DNA of 64,000 nucleotides from Setophaga petechia (Eukaryota; Chordata; Aves; Passeriformes; Parulidae), in NCBI GenBank assembly GCA_024362935.1, contig JANCRA010000003.1:39369291-39433290 (forward strand), written 5' to 3'. The position numbers and the translations under genes were made by a program. Below the pieces are notes generated by a model. It was not told the DNA's origin. It worked only from the letters and a program-made list of their open reading frames with translations, and made no database searches. The stretch's first letter is position 1. Each line of letters opens with the position of its first letter. Shown one piece after another: positions 35,379 to 48,009 of this stretch.

Positions 35379-38300
35379 CTAGGGTAAGGGTTTTTTAATC
35401 CAGAAAGCCCTGAGCTCCAGGCACACTGCAACTGCAAAAGGTATCCCAAGGGGAGCGCAAAAGCGCCACAACATCGCTGCCTCCACAGCTTTTCTTTGGT
35501 GCCATCCCTAACCCTAGGCTGATTTACCTGGCTAGGGCTAGGGTTAGGGTTACGCCTAGGGTTAGGGTTTTTTAAATGAGAAAGGCTTGAGCTCCAGACA
35601 CAATTCCGCAGGCAAAGGAATCCCAAGGGGATCGAAAAAGTGCCACAACATGGCTGCCTCCGCACATTTTTCCTTGGGACCGTCCCTAACCCTAGGCTGA
35701 TTGACCAGTTTAGGGCTTAGGCTTACGCCTAGGGTAAGGGTTTTTTAATCCAGAAAGCCCTGAGCTCCAGGCACACTGCAACTGCAAAAGGTATCCCAAG
35801 GGGAGCGCAAAAGTGCCACAACATCGCTGCCTCCACAGCTTTTTCTTTGGTGCCATCCCTAACCCTAGGCTGATTTACCTGGCTAGGGCTAGGGTTAGGG
35901 TTACGCCTAGGGTTAGGGTTTTTTAAATGAGAAAGGCTTGAGCTCCAGACACAATTCAGCTGGCAAAGGCATCCCAAGGGGATCGAAAAAGTGCCACAAC
36001 ATGGCTGCCTCCGCACATTTTTCCTTGGGACCGTCCCTAACCCTAGGCTGATTGACCAGTTTAGGGCTTAGGCTTACGCCTAGGGTAAGGGTTTTTTAAT
36101 CCCGAAAGCCCTGAGCTCCGGGCACACTGCAACTGCAAAAGGTATCCCAAGAGGAGCGCAAAAGTGCCACAACATCGCTGCCTCCACAGCTTTTTCTTTG
36201 GTGCCATCCCTAACCCTAGGCTGATTTACCTGGCTAGGGCTAGGGTTAGGGTTACGCCTAGGGTTAGGGTTTTTTAAATGAGAAAGGCTTGAGCTCCAGA
36301 CACAATTCCGCAGGCAAAGGCATCCCAAGGGGATCGAAAAAGTGCCACAACATGGCTGCCTCCGCACATTTTTCCTTGGGACCGTCCCTAACCCTAGGCT
36401 GATTGACCAGTTTAGGGCTTAGGCTTACGCCTAGGGTGAGGGCTTTTTAATCCAGAAAGCCCTGAGCTCCAGGCACACTGCAACTGCAAAAGGTATCCCA
36501 AGGGGAGCGCAAAAGTGCCACAACATCGCTGCCTCCACAGCTTTTTCTTTGGTGCAATCCCTAACCCTAGGCTGATTTACCTGGCTAGGGCTAGGGTTAG
36601 GGTTACGCCTAGGGTTAGGGTTTCTTAAATGAGAAAGGCTTGAGCTCCAGACACAATTCAGCTGGCAAAGGCATCCCAAGGGGATCAAAAAAGTGCCACA
36701 ACATGGCTGCCTCCGCACATTTTTCCTTGGGACCGTCCCTAACCCTAGGCTGATTGACCAGTTTAGGGCTTAGGCTTACGCCTAGGGTAAAGGCTTTTTA
36801 ATCCAGAAAGCCCTGAGCTCCAGGCACACTGCAACTGCAAAAGGTATCCCAAGGGGAGCCCAAAAGTGCCACAACATCGCTGCCTCCACAGCTTTTTCTT
36901 TGGTGCCATCCCTAACCCTAGGCTGATTTACCTGGCTAGGGCTAGGGTTAGGGTTAGGCCTAGGGTTAGGGTTTCTTAAATGAGAAAGGCTTGAGCTCCA
37001 GACACAATTCAGCTGGCAAAGGCATCCCAAGGGGATCAAAAAAGTGCCACAACATGGCTGCCTCCGCACATTTTTCCTTGGGACCGTCCCTAACCCTAGG
37101 CTGATTGACCAGTTTAGGGCTTAGGCTTACGCCTAGGGTAAAGGCTTTTTAATCCAGAAAGCCCTGAGCTCCAGGCACACTGCAACTGCAAAAGGTATCC
37201 CAAGGGGAGCCCAAAAGTGCCACAACATCGCTGCCTCCAAAGCTTTTTCTTTGGTGCCATCCCTAACCCTAGGCTGATTTACCTGGCTAGGGCTAGGGTT
37301 AGGGTTAGGCCTAGGGTTAGGGTTTTTTAAATGAGAAAGGCTTGAGCTCCAGACACAATTCCGCAGGCAAAGGCATCCCAAGGGGATCGAAAAAGTGCCA
37401 CAACATGGCTGCCTCCGCACATTTTTCCTTGGGACCGTCCCTAACCCTTGGCTGATTGACCAGTTTAGGGCTTAGGCTTACGCCTAGGGTAAAGGCTTTT
37501 TAATCCAGAAAGCCCTGAGCTCCAGGCACACTGCAACTGCAAAAGGTATCCCAAGGGGAGAGCAAAAGTGCCACAACATCGCTGCCTCCACAGCTTTTTC
37601 TTTGGTGCCATCCCTAACCCTAGGTTGATTTACCTGGCTAGGGCTAGGGTTAGGGTTACGCCTAGGGTTAGGGTTTTTTAAATGAGAAAGGCTTGACCTC
37701 CAGACACAATTCCGCAGGCAAAGGCATCCCAAGGGGATCGAAAAAGTGCCACAACATGGCTGCCTCCGCACATTTTTCCTTGGGACCGTCCCTAACCCTA
37801 GGCTGATTGACCAGTTTAGGGCTTAGGCTTACGCCTAGGGTAAGGGTTTTTTAATCCAGAAAGCCCTGAGCTCCAGGCACACTGCAACTGCAAAAGGTAT
37901 CCCAAGGGGAGCGCAAAAGCGCCACAACATCGCTGCCTCCACAGCTTTTCTTTGGTGCCATCCCTAACCCTAGGCTGATTTACCTGGCTAGGGCTAGGGT
38001 TAGGGTTACGCCTAGGGTTAGGGTTTTTTAAATGAGAAAGGCTTGAGCTCCAGACACAATTCAGCTGGCAAAGGCATCCCAAGGGGATCGAAAAAGTGCC
38101 ACAACATGGCTGCCTCCGCACATTTTTCCTTGGGACCGTCCCTAACCCTAGGCTGATTGACCAGTTTAGGGCTTAGGCTTACGCCTAGGGTAAGGGTTTT
38201 TTAATCCAGAAAGCCCTGAGCTCCAGGCACACTGCAACTGCAAAAGGTATCCCAAGGGGAGCGCAAAAGCGCCACAACATCGCTGCCTCCACAGCTTTTT

Positions 38301-40480
38301 CTTTGGTGCCATCCCTAACCCTAGGCTGATTTACCTGGCTAGGGCTAGGGTTAGGGTTACGCCTAGGGTTCGGGTTTTTTAAATGAGAAAGGCTTGAGCT
38401 CCAGACACAATTCAGCTGGCAAAGGCATCCCAAGGGGATCGAAAAAGTGCCACAACATGGCTGCCTCCGCACATTTTTCCTTGGGACCGTCCCTAACCCT
38501 AGGCTGATTGACCAGTTTAGGGCTTAGGCTTACGCCTAGGGTGAGGGCTTTTTAATCCAGAAAGCCCTGAGCTCCAGGCACACTGCAACTGCAAAAGGTA
38601 TCCCAAGGGGAGCGCAAAAGTGCCACAACATCGCTGCCTCCACAGCTTTTTCTTTGGTGCTATCCCTAACCCTAGGCTGATTTACCTGGCTAGGGCTAGG
38701 GTTAGGGTTACGCCTAGGGTTAGGGTTTTTAAATGAGAAAGGCTTGACCTCCAGACACAATTCCGCAGGCAAAGGAATCCCAAGGGGATCGAAAAAGTGC
38801 CACAACATGGCTGCCTCCGCACATTTTTCCTTGGGACCGTCCCTAACCCTAGGCTGATTGACCAGTTTAGGGCTTAGGCTTACGCCTAGGGTAAGGGCTT
38901 TTTAATCCAGAAAGCCCTGAGCTCCAGGCACACTGCAACTGCAAAAGGTATCCCAAGGGGAGCGCAAAAGTGCCACAACATCGCTGCCTCCACAGCTTTT
39001 TCTTTGGTGCCATCCCTAACCCTAGGCTGATTTACCTGGCTAGGGCTAGGGTTAGGGTTACGCCTAGGGTTAGGGTTTTTTAAATGAGAAAGGCTTGAGC
39101 TCCAGACACAATTCCGCAGGCAAAGGCATCCCAAGGGGATCGAAAAAGTGCCACAACATGGCTGCCTCCGCACATTTTTCCTTGGGACCGTCCCTAACCC
39201 TAGGCTGATTGACCAGTTTAGGGCTTAGGCTTACGCCTAGGGTAAGGGCTTTTTAATCCAGAAAGCCCTGAGCTCCAGGCACACTGCAACTGCAAAAGGT
39301 ATCCCAAGGGGAGCGCAAAAGTGCCACAACATCGCTGCCTCCACAGCTTTTTCTTTGGTGCCATCCCTAAGCCTAGGCTGATTTACCTGGCTAGGGCTAG
39401 GGTTAGGGTTACGCCTAGGGTTAGGGTTTTTTAAATGAGAAAGGCTTGAGCTCCAGACACAATTCAGCTGGCAAAGGCATCCCAAGGGGATCGAAAAAGT
39501 GCCACAACATGGCTGCCTCCGCACATTTTTCCTTGGGACCGTCCCTAACCCTAGGCTGATTGACCAGTTTAGGGCTTAGGCTTACGCCTAGGGTAAGGGT
39601 TTTTTAATCCAGAAAGCCCTGAGCTCCAGGCACACTGCAACTGCAAAAGGTATCCCAAGGGGAGCGCAAAAGTGCCACAACATCGCTGCCTCCACAGCTT
39701 TTTCTTTGGTGCCATCCCTAACCCTAGGCTGATTTACCTGGCTAGGGCTAGGGTTAGGGTTACGCCTAGGGTTAGGGTTTTTTAAATGAGAAAGGCTTGA
39801 CCTCCAGACACAATTCCGCAGGCAAAGGCATCCCAAGGGGATCGAAAAAGTGCCACAACATGGCTGCCTCCGCACATTTTTCCTTGGGACCGTCCCTAAC
39901 CCTAGGCTGATTGACCAGTTTAGGGCTTAGGCTTACGCCTAGGGTAAGGGCTTTTTAATCCAGAAAGCCCTGAGCTCCAGGCACACTGCAACTGCAAAAG
40001 GTATCCCAAGGGGAGGGAAAAAGTGCTACAACATCGCTGCCTCCACAGCTTTTTCTTTGGTGCCATCCCTAACCCTAGGCTGATTTACCTGGCTAGGGCT
40101 AGGGTTAGAGTTACGCCTAGGGTTAGGGTTTTTTAAATGAGAAAGGCTTGAGCTCCAGACACAATTCCGCAGGCAAAGGCATCCCAAGGGGATCGAAAAA
40201 GTGCCACAACATGGCTGCCTCCGCACATTTTTCCTTGGGACCGTCCCTAACCCTAGGCTGATTGACCAGTTTAGGGCTTAGGCTTACGCCTAGGGTAAGG
40301 GTTTTTTAATCCAGAAAGCCCTGAGCTCCGGGCACACTGCAACTGCAAAAGGTATCCCAAGAGGAGCGCAAAAGTGCCACAACATCGCTGCCTCCACAGC
40401 TTTTTCTTTGGTGCAATCCCTAACCCTAGGCTGATTTACCTGGCTAGGGCTAGGGTTAGGGTTACGCCTAGGGTTAGGGT
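35379..40480 (+). repeat. Mosaic satellite units
   Basis: About 14 to 15 units mix variants seen in blocks 2 and 3. Two units with the shortened tract CAGCTTTTCTTTGG and AAAGCGCC lie near 35,487 and 37,944, seven units minus one base apart. The unit from 38,536 (GTGAGGG, GTGCTATCC, T5, GACCTCC, GGAATCCC) reappears at 40,641 and 44,501. Units from 39,237 resemble those from 42,395 (offset 3158). No other sequence is seen. Confidence 0.75.
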
Positions 40481-43400
40481 TTTTTAAATGAGAAAGGCTT
40501 GAGCTCCAGACACAATTCAGCTGGCAAAGGCATCCCAAGGGGATCGAAAAAGTGCCACAACATGGCTGCCTCCGCACATTTTTCCTTGGGACCGTCCCTA
40601 ACCCTAGGCTGATTGACCAGTTTAGGGCTTAGGCTTACGCCTAGGGTGAGGGCTTTTTAATCCAGAAAGCCCTGAGCTCCAGGCACACTGCAACTGCAAA
40701 AGGTATCCCAAGGGGAGCGCAAAAGTGCCACAACATCGCTGCCTCCACAGCTTTTTCTTTGGTGCTATCCCTAACCCTAGGCTGATTTACCTGGCTAGGG
40801 CTAGGGTTAGGGTTACGCCTAGGGTTAGGGTTTTTAAATGAGAAAGGCTTGACCTCCAGACACAATTCCGCAGGCAAAGGAATCCCAAGGGGATCGAAAA
40901 AGTGCCACAACATGGCTGCCTCCGCACATTTTTCCTTGGGACCGTCCCTAACCCTAGGCTGATTGACCAGTTTAGGGCTTAGGCTTACGCCTAGGGTAAA
41001 GGCTTTTTAATCCAGAAAGCCCTGAGCTCCAGGCACACTGCAACTGCAAAAGGTATCCCAAGGGGAGCGCAAAAGTGCCACAACATCGCTGCCTCCACAG
41101 CTTTTTCTTTGGTGCCATCCCTAACCCTAGGCTGATTTACCTGGCTAGGGCTAGGGTTAGGGTTACGCCTAGGGTTAGGGTTTTTTAAATGAGAAAGGCT
41201 TGAGCTCCAGACACAATTCAGCTGGCAAAGGCATCCCAAGGGGATCGAAAAAGTGCCACAACATGGCTGCCTCCGCACATTTTTCCTTGGGACCGTCCCT
41301 AACCCTAGGCTGATTGACCAGTTTAGGGCTTAGGCTTACGCCTAGGGTAAGGGTTTTTTAATCCAGAAAGCCCTGAGCTCCAGGCACACTGCAACTGCAA
41401 AAGGTATCCCAAGGGGAGCGCAAAAGTGCCACAACATCGCTGCCTCCACAGCTTTTTCTTTGGTGCCATCCCTAACCCTAGGCTGATTTACCTGGCTAGG
41501 GCTAGGGTTAGGGTTACGCCTAGGGTTAGGGTTTTTTAAATGAGAAAGGCTTGAGCTCCAGACACAATTCAGCTGGCAAAGGCATCCCAAGGGGATCGAC
41601 AAAGTGCCACAACATGGCTGCCTCCGCACATTTTTCCTTGGGACCGTCCCTAACCCTAGGCTGATTGACCAGTTTAGGGCTTAGGCTTACGCCTAGGGTA
41701 AGGGTTTTTTAATCCAGAAAGCCCTGAGCTCCGGGCACACTGCAACTGCAAAAGGTATCCCAAGAGGAGCGCAAAAGTGCCACAACATCGCTGCCTCCAC
41801 AGCTTTTTCTTTGGTGCAATCCCTAACCCTAGGCTGATTTACCTGGCTAGGGCTAGGGTTAGGGTTACGCCTAGGGTTAGGGTTTCTTAAATGAGAAAGG
41901 CTTGAGCTCCAGACACAATTCAGCTGGCAAAGGCATCCCAAGGGGATCAAAAAAGTGCCACAACATGGCTGCCTCCGCACATTTTTCCTTGGGACCGTCC
42001 CTAACCCTAGGCTGATTGACCAGTTTAGGGCTTAGGCTTACGCCTAGGGTAAAGGCTTTTTAATCCAGAAATCTCTGAGCTCCAGGCACACTGCAACTGC
42101 AAAAGGTATCCCAAGGGGAGCCCAAAAGTGCCACAACATCGCTGCCTCCACAGCTTTTTCTTTGGTGCCATCCCTAACCCTAGGCTGATTTACCTGGCTA
42201 GGGCTAGGGTTAGGGTTACGCCTAGGGTTAGGGTTTTTTAAATGAGAAAGGCTTGAGCTCCAGACACAATTCCGCAGGCAAAGGCATCCCAAGGGGATCG
42301 AAAAAGTGCCACAACATGGCTGCCTCCGCACATTTTTCCTTGGGACCGTCCCTAACCCTAGGCTGATTGACCAGTTTAGGGCTTAGGCTTACGCCTAGGG
42401 TAAGGGCTTTTTAATCCAGAAAGCCCTGAGCTCCAGGCACACTGCAACTGCAAAAGGTATCCCAAGGGGAGCGCAAAAGTGCCACAACATCGCTGCCTCC
42501 ACAGCTTTTTCTTTGGTGCCATCCCTAAGCCTAGGCTGATTTACCTGGCTAGGGCTAGGGTTAGGGTTACGCCTAGGGTTAGGGTTTTTTAAATGAGAAA
42601 GGCTTGAGCTCCAGACACAATTCAGCTGGCAAAGGCATCCCAAGGGGATCAAAAAAGTGCCACAACATGGCTGCCTCCGCACATTTTTCCTTGGGACCGT
42701 CCCTAACCCTAGGCTGATTGACCAGTTTAGGGCTTAGGCTTACGCCTAGGGTAAGGGTTTTTTAATCCAGAAAGCCCTGAGCTCCAGGCACACTGCAACT
42801 GCAAAAGGTATCCCAAGGGGAGCGCAAAAGTGCCACAACATCGCTGCCTCCACAGCTTTTTCTTTGGTGCCATCCCTAACCCTAGGCTGATTTACCTGGC
42901 TAGGGCTAGGGTTAGGGTTACGCCTAGGGTTAGGGTTTTTGAAATGAGAAAGGCTTGAGCTCCAGACACAATTCCGCAGGCAAAGGCATCCCAAGGGGAT
43001 CGAAAAAGTGCCACAACATGGCTGCCTCCGCACATTTTTCCTTGGGACCGTCCCTAACCCTAGGCTGATTGACCAGTTTAGGGCTTAGGCTTACGCCTAG
43101 GGTAAGGGCTTTTTAATCCAGAAAGCCCTGAGCTCCAGGCACACTGCAACTGCAAAAGGTATCCCAAGGGGAGGGAAAAAGTGCTACAACATCGCTGCCT
43201 CCACAGCTTTTTCTTTGGTGCCATCCCTAACCCTAGGCTGATTTACCTGGCTAGGGCTAGGGTTAGAGTTACGCCTAGGGTTAGGGTTTTTTAAATGAGA
43301 AAGGCTTGAGCTCCAGACACAATTCCGCAGGCAAAGGCATCCCAAGGGGATCGAAAAAGTGCCACAACATGGCTGCCTCCGCACATTTTTCCTTGGGACC

Positions 43401-43825
43401 GTCCCTAACCCTAGGCTGATTGACCAGTTTAGGGCTTAGGCTTACGCCTAGGGTAAGGGTTTTTTAATCCAGAAAGCCCTGAGCTCCGGGCACACTGCAA
43501 CTGCAAAAGGTATCCCAAGAGGAGCGCAAAAGTGCCACAACATCGCTGCCTCCACAGCTTTTTCTTTGGTGCAATCCCTAACCCTAGGCTGATTTACCTG
43601 GCTAGGGCTAGGGTTAGGGTTACGCCTAGGGTTAGGGTTTTTTAAATGAGAAAGGCTTGAGCTCCAGACACAATTCAGCTGGCAAAGGCATCCCAAGGGG
43701 ATCAAAAAAGTGCCACAACATGGCTGCCTCCGCACATTTTTCCTTGGGACCGTCCCTAACCCTAGGCTGATTGACCAGTTTAGGGCTTAGGCTTACGCCT
43801 AGGGTAAAGGCTTTTTAATCCAGAA
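40480..43825 (+). repeat. Duplicated segment, copy 3a (about 3.3 kb)
   Basis: It pairs with 44,340-47,685 at 3860 bp (11 units minus 1). Paired markers include GTGCTATCC (40,762 and 44,622), the T5 tract in GGGTTTTTAAATG, GGATCGACAAAG (41,594 and 45,454), CTCCGGGCAC, GTGCAATCC, AAATCTCTGAGC (42,068 and 45,928), AGGGAAAAAGTGCTAC (43,174 and 47,034) and GGTTAGAGTTACG. The match ends near 43,825, where AAAGCCCTG and AAAGCTCTG differ. Confidence 0.83.
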
Positions 43826-44339
43826 AGCCCTGAGCTCCAGGCACACTGCAACTGCAAAAGGTATCCCAAGGGGAGCGCAAAAGTGCCACAACATCGCTGC
43901 CTCCACAGCTTTTTCTTTGGTGCCATCCCTAACCCTAGGCTGATTTACCTGGCTAGGGCTAGGGTTAGGGTTAGGCCTAGGGTTAGGGTTTTTTAAATGA
44001 GAAAGGCTTGAGCTCCAGACACAATTCAGCTGGCAAAGGCATCCCAAGGGGATCGACAAAGTGCCACAACATGGCTGCCTCCGCACATTTTTCCTTGGGA
44101 CCGTCCCTAACCCTAGGCTGATTGACCAGTTTAGGGCTTAGGCTTACGCCTAGGGTAAGGGTTTTTTAATGCAGAAAGCCCTGAGCTCCAGGCACACTGC
44201 AACTGCAAAAGGTATCCCAAGGGGAGGGAAAAAGTGCTACAACATCGCTGCCTCCACAGCTTTTTCTTTGGTGCCATCCCTAACCCTAGGCTGATTTACC
44301 TGGCTAGGGCTAGGGTTAGGGTTACGCCTAGGGTTCGGG

Positions 44340-47300
44340 TTTTTTAAATGAGAAAGGCTTGAGCTCCAGACACAATTCAGCTGGCAAAGGCATCCCAAGG
44401 GGATCGAAAAAGTGCCACAACATGGCTGCCTCCGCACATTTTTCCTTGGGACCGTCCCTAACCCTAGGCTGATTGACCAGTTTAGGGCTTAGGCTTACGC
44501 CTAGGGTGAGGGCTTTTTAATCCAGAAAGCCCTGAGCTCCAGGCACACTGCAACTGCAAAAGGTATCCCAAGGGGAGCGCAAAAGTGCCACAACATCGCT
44601 GCCTCCACAGCTTTTTCTTTGGTGCTATCCCTAACCCTAGGCTGATTTACCTGGCTAGGGCTAGGGTTAGGGTTACGCCTAGGGTTAGGGTTTTTAAATG
44701 AGAAAGGCTTGACCTCCAGACACAATTCCGCAGGCAAAGGAATCCCAAGGGGATCGAAAAAGTGCCACAACATGGCTGCCTCCGCACATTTTTCCTTGGG
44801 ACCGTCCCTAACCCTAGGCTGATTGACCAGTTTAGGGCTTAGGCTTACGCCTAGGGTAAAGGCTTTTTAATCCAGAAAGCCCTGAGCTCCAGGCACACTG
44901 CAACTGCAAAAGGTATCCCAAGGGGAGCGCAAAAGTGCCACAACATCGCTGCCTCCACAGCTTTTTCTTTGGTGCCATCCCTAACCCTAGGCTGATTTAC
45001 CTGGCTAGGGCTAGGGTTAGGGTTACGCCTAGGGTTAGGGTTTTTTAAATGAGAAAGGCTTGAGCTCCAGACACAATTCAGCTGGCAAAGGCATCCCAAG
45101 GGGATCGAAAAAGTGCCACAACATGGCTGCCTCCGCACATTTTTCCTTGGGACCGTCCCTAACCCTAGGCTGATTGACCAGTTTAGGGCTTAGGCTTACG
45201 CCTAGGGTAAGGGTTTTTTAATCCAGAAAGCCCTGAGCTCCAGGCACACTGCAACTGCAAAAGGTATCCCAAGGGGAGCGCAAAAGTGCCACAACATCGC
45301 TGCCTCCACAGCTTTTTCTTTGGTGCCATCCCTAACCCTAGGCTGATTTACCTGGCTAGGGCTAGGGTTAGGGTTACGCCTAGGGTTAGGGTTTTTTAAA
45401 TGAGAAAGGCTTGAGCTCCAGACACAATTCAGCTGGCAAAGGCATCCCAAGGGGATCGACAAAGTGCCACAACATGGCTGCCTCCGCACATTTTTCCTTG
45501 GGACCGTCCCTAACCCTAGGCTGATTGACCAGTTTAGGGCTTAGGCTTACGCCTAGGGTAAGGGTTTTTTAATCCAGAAAGCCCTGAGCTCCGGGCACAC
45601 TGCAACTGCAAAAGGTATCCCAAGAGGAGCGCAAAAGTGCCACAACATCGCTGCCTCCACAGCTTTTTCTTTGGTGCAATCCCTAACCCTAGGCTGATTT
45701 ACCTGGCTAGGGCTAGGGTTAGGGTTACGCCTAGGGTTAGGGTTTCTTAAATGAGAAAGGCTTGAGCTCCAGACACAATTCAGCTGGCAAAGGCATCCCA
45801 AGGGGATCAAAAAAGTGCCACAACATGGCTGCCTCCGCACATTTTTCCTTGGGACCGTCCCTAACCCTAGGCTGATTGACCAGTTTAGGGCTTAGGCTTA
45901 CGCCTAGGGTAAAGGCTTTTTAATCCAGAAATCTCTGAGCTCCAGGCACACTGCAACTGCAAAAGGTATCCCAAGGGGAGCCCAAAAGTGCCACAACATC
46001 GCTGCCTCCACAGCTTTTTCTTTGGTGCCATCCCTAACCCTAGGCTGATTTACCTGGCTAGGGCTAGGGTTAGGGTTACGCCTAGGGTTAGGGTTTTTTA
46101 AATGAGAAAGGCTTGAGCTCCAGACACAATTCCGCAGGCAAAGGCATCCCAAGGGGATCGAAAAAGTGCCACAACATGGCTGCCTCCGCACATTTTTCCT
46201 TGGGACCGTCCCTAACCCTAGGCTGATTGACCAGTTTAGGGCTTAGGCTTACGCCTAGGGTAAGGGCTTTTTAATCCAGAAAGCCCTGAGCTCCAGGCAC
46301 ACTGCAACTGCAAAAGGTATCCCAAGGGGAGCGCAAAAGTGCCACAACATCGCTGCCTCCACAGCTTTTTCTTTGGTGCCATCCCTAAGCCTAGGCTGAT
46401 TTACCTGGCTAGGGCTAGGGTTAGGGTTACGCCTAGGGTTAGGGTTTTTTAAATGAGAAAGGCTTGAGCTCCAGACACAATTCAGCTGGCAAAGGCATCC
46501 CAAGGGGATCGAAAAAGTGCCACAACATGGCTGCCTCCGCACATTTTTCCTTGGGACCGTCCCTAACCCTAGGCTGATTGACCAGTTTAGGGCTTAGGCT
46601 TACGCCTAGGGTAAGGGTTTTTTAATCCAGAAAGCCCTGAGCTCCAGGCACACTGCAACTGCAAAAGGTATCCCAAGGGGAGCGCAAAAGTGCCACAACA
46701 TCGCTGCCTCCACAGCTTTTTCTTTGGTGCCATCCCTAACCCTAGGCTGATTTACCTGGCTAGGGCTAGGGTTAGGGTTACGCCTAGGGTTAGGGTTTTT
46801 TAAATGAGAAAGGCTTGAGCTCCAGACACAATTCAGCTGGCAAAGGCATCCCAAGGGGATCGAAAAAGTGCCACAACATGGCTGCCTCCGCACATTTTTC
46901 CTTGGGACCGTCCCTAACCCTAGGCTGATTGACCAGTTTAGGGCTTAGGCTTACGCCTAGGGTAAGGGCTTTTTAATCCAGAAAGCCCTGAGCTCCAGGC
47001 ACACTGCAACTGCAAAAGGTATCCCAAGGGGAGGGAAAAAGTGCTACAACATCGCTGCCTCCACAGCTTTTTCTTTGGTGCCATCCCTAACCCTAGGCTG
47101 ATTTACCTGGCTAGGGCTAGGGTTAGAGTTACGCCTAGGGTTAGGGTTTTTTAAATGAGAAAGGCTTGAGCTCCAGACACAATTCCGCAGGCAAAGGCAT
47201 CCCAAGGGGATCGAAAAAGTGCCACAACATGGCTGCCTCCGCACATTTTTCCTTGGGACCGTCCCTAACCCTAGGCTGATTGACCAGTTTAGGGCTTAGG

Positions 47301-47685
47301 CTTACGCCTAGGGTAAGGGTTTTTTAATCCAGAAAGCCCTGAGCTCCGGGCACACTGCAACTGCAAAAGGTATCCCAAGAGGAGCGCAAAAGTGCCACAA
47401 CATCGCTGCCTCCACAGCTTTTTCTTTGGTGCAATCCCTAACCCTAGGCTGACTTACCTAGCTAGGGCTAGGGTTAGGGTTACGCCTAGGGTTAGGGTTT
47501 TTTAAATGAGAAAGGCTTGAGCTCCAGACACAATTCAGCTGGCAAAGGCATCCCAAGGGGATCAAAAAAGTGCCACAACATGGCTGCCTCCGCACATTTT
47601 TCCTTGGGACCGTCCCTAACCCTAGGCTGATTGACCAGTTTAGGGCTTAGGCTTACGCCTAGGGTAAAGGCTTTTTAATCCAGAA
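44340..47685 (+). repeat. Duplicated segment, copy 3b (about 3.3 kb)
   Basis: It is the copy of 40,480-43,825, shifted 3860 bp. The two matched stretches are separated by about 500 bp (43,825-44,340) that resembles other units: GGGTTCGGG at 44,333 matches 38,368. This fits an 11-unit duplication later overwritten at its junction, or two events. One unit here (47,450) has GACTTACCTAGCTAGGG, which I did not see elsewhere. Confidence 0.82.
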
Positions 47686-48009
47686 AGCTCTGAGCTCCAG
47701 GCACACTGCAACTGCAAAAGGTATCCCAAGGGGAGCCCAAAAGTGCCACAACATCGCTGCCTCCACAGCTTTTTCTTTGGTGCCATCCCTAACCCTAGGC
47801 TGATTTACCTGGCTAGGGCTAGGGTTAGGGTTACGCCTAGGGTTAGGGTTTTTTAAATGAGAAAGGCTTGAGCTCCAGACACAATTCAGCTGGCAAAGGC
47901 ATCCCAAGGGGATCGAAAAAGTGCCACAACATGGCTGCCTCCGCACATTTTTCCTTGGGACCGTCCCTAACCCTAGGCTGATTGACCAGTTTAGGGCTTA
48001 GGCTTACGC

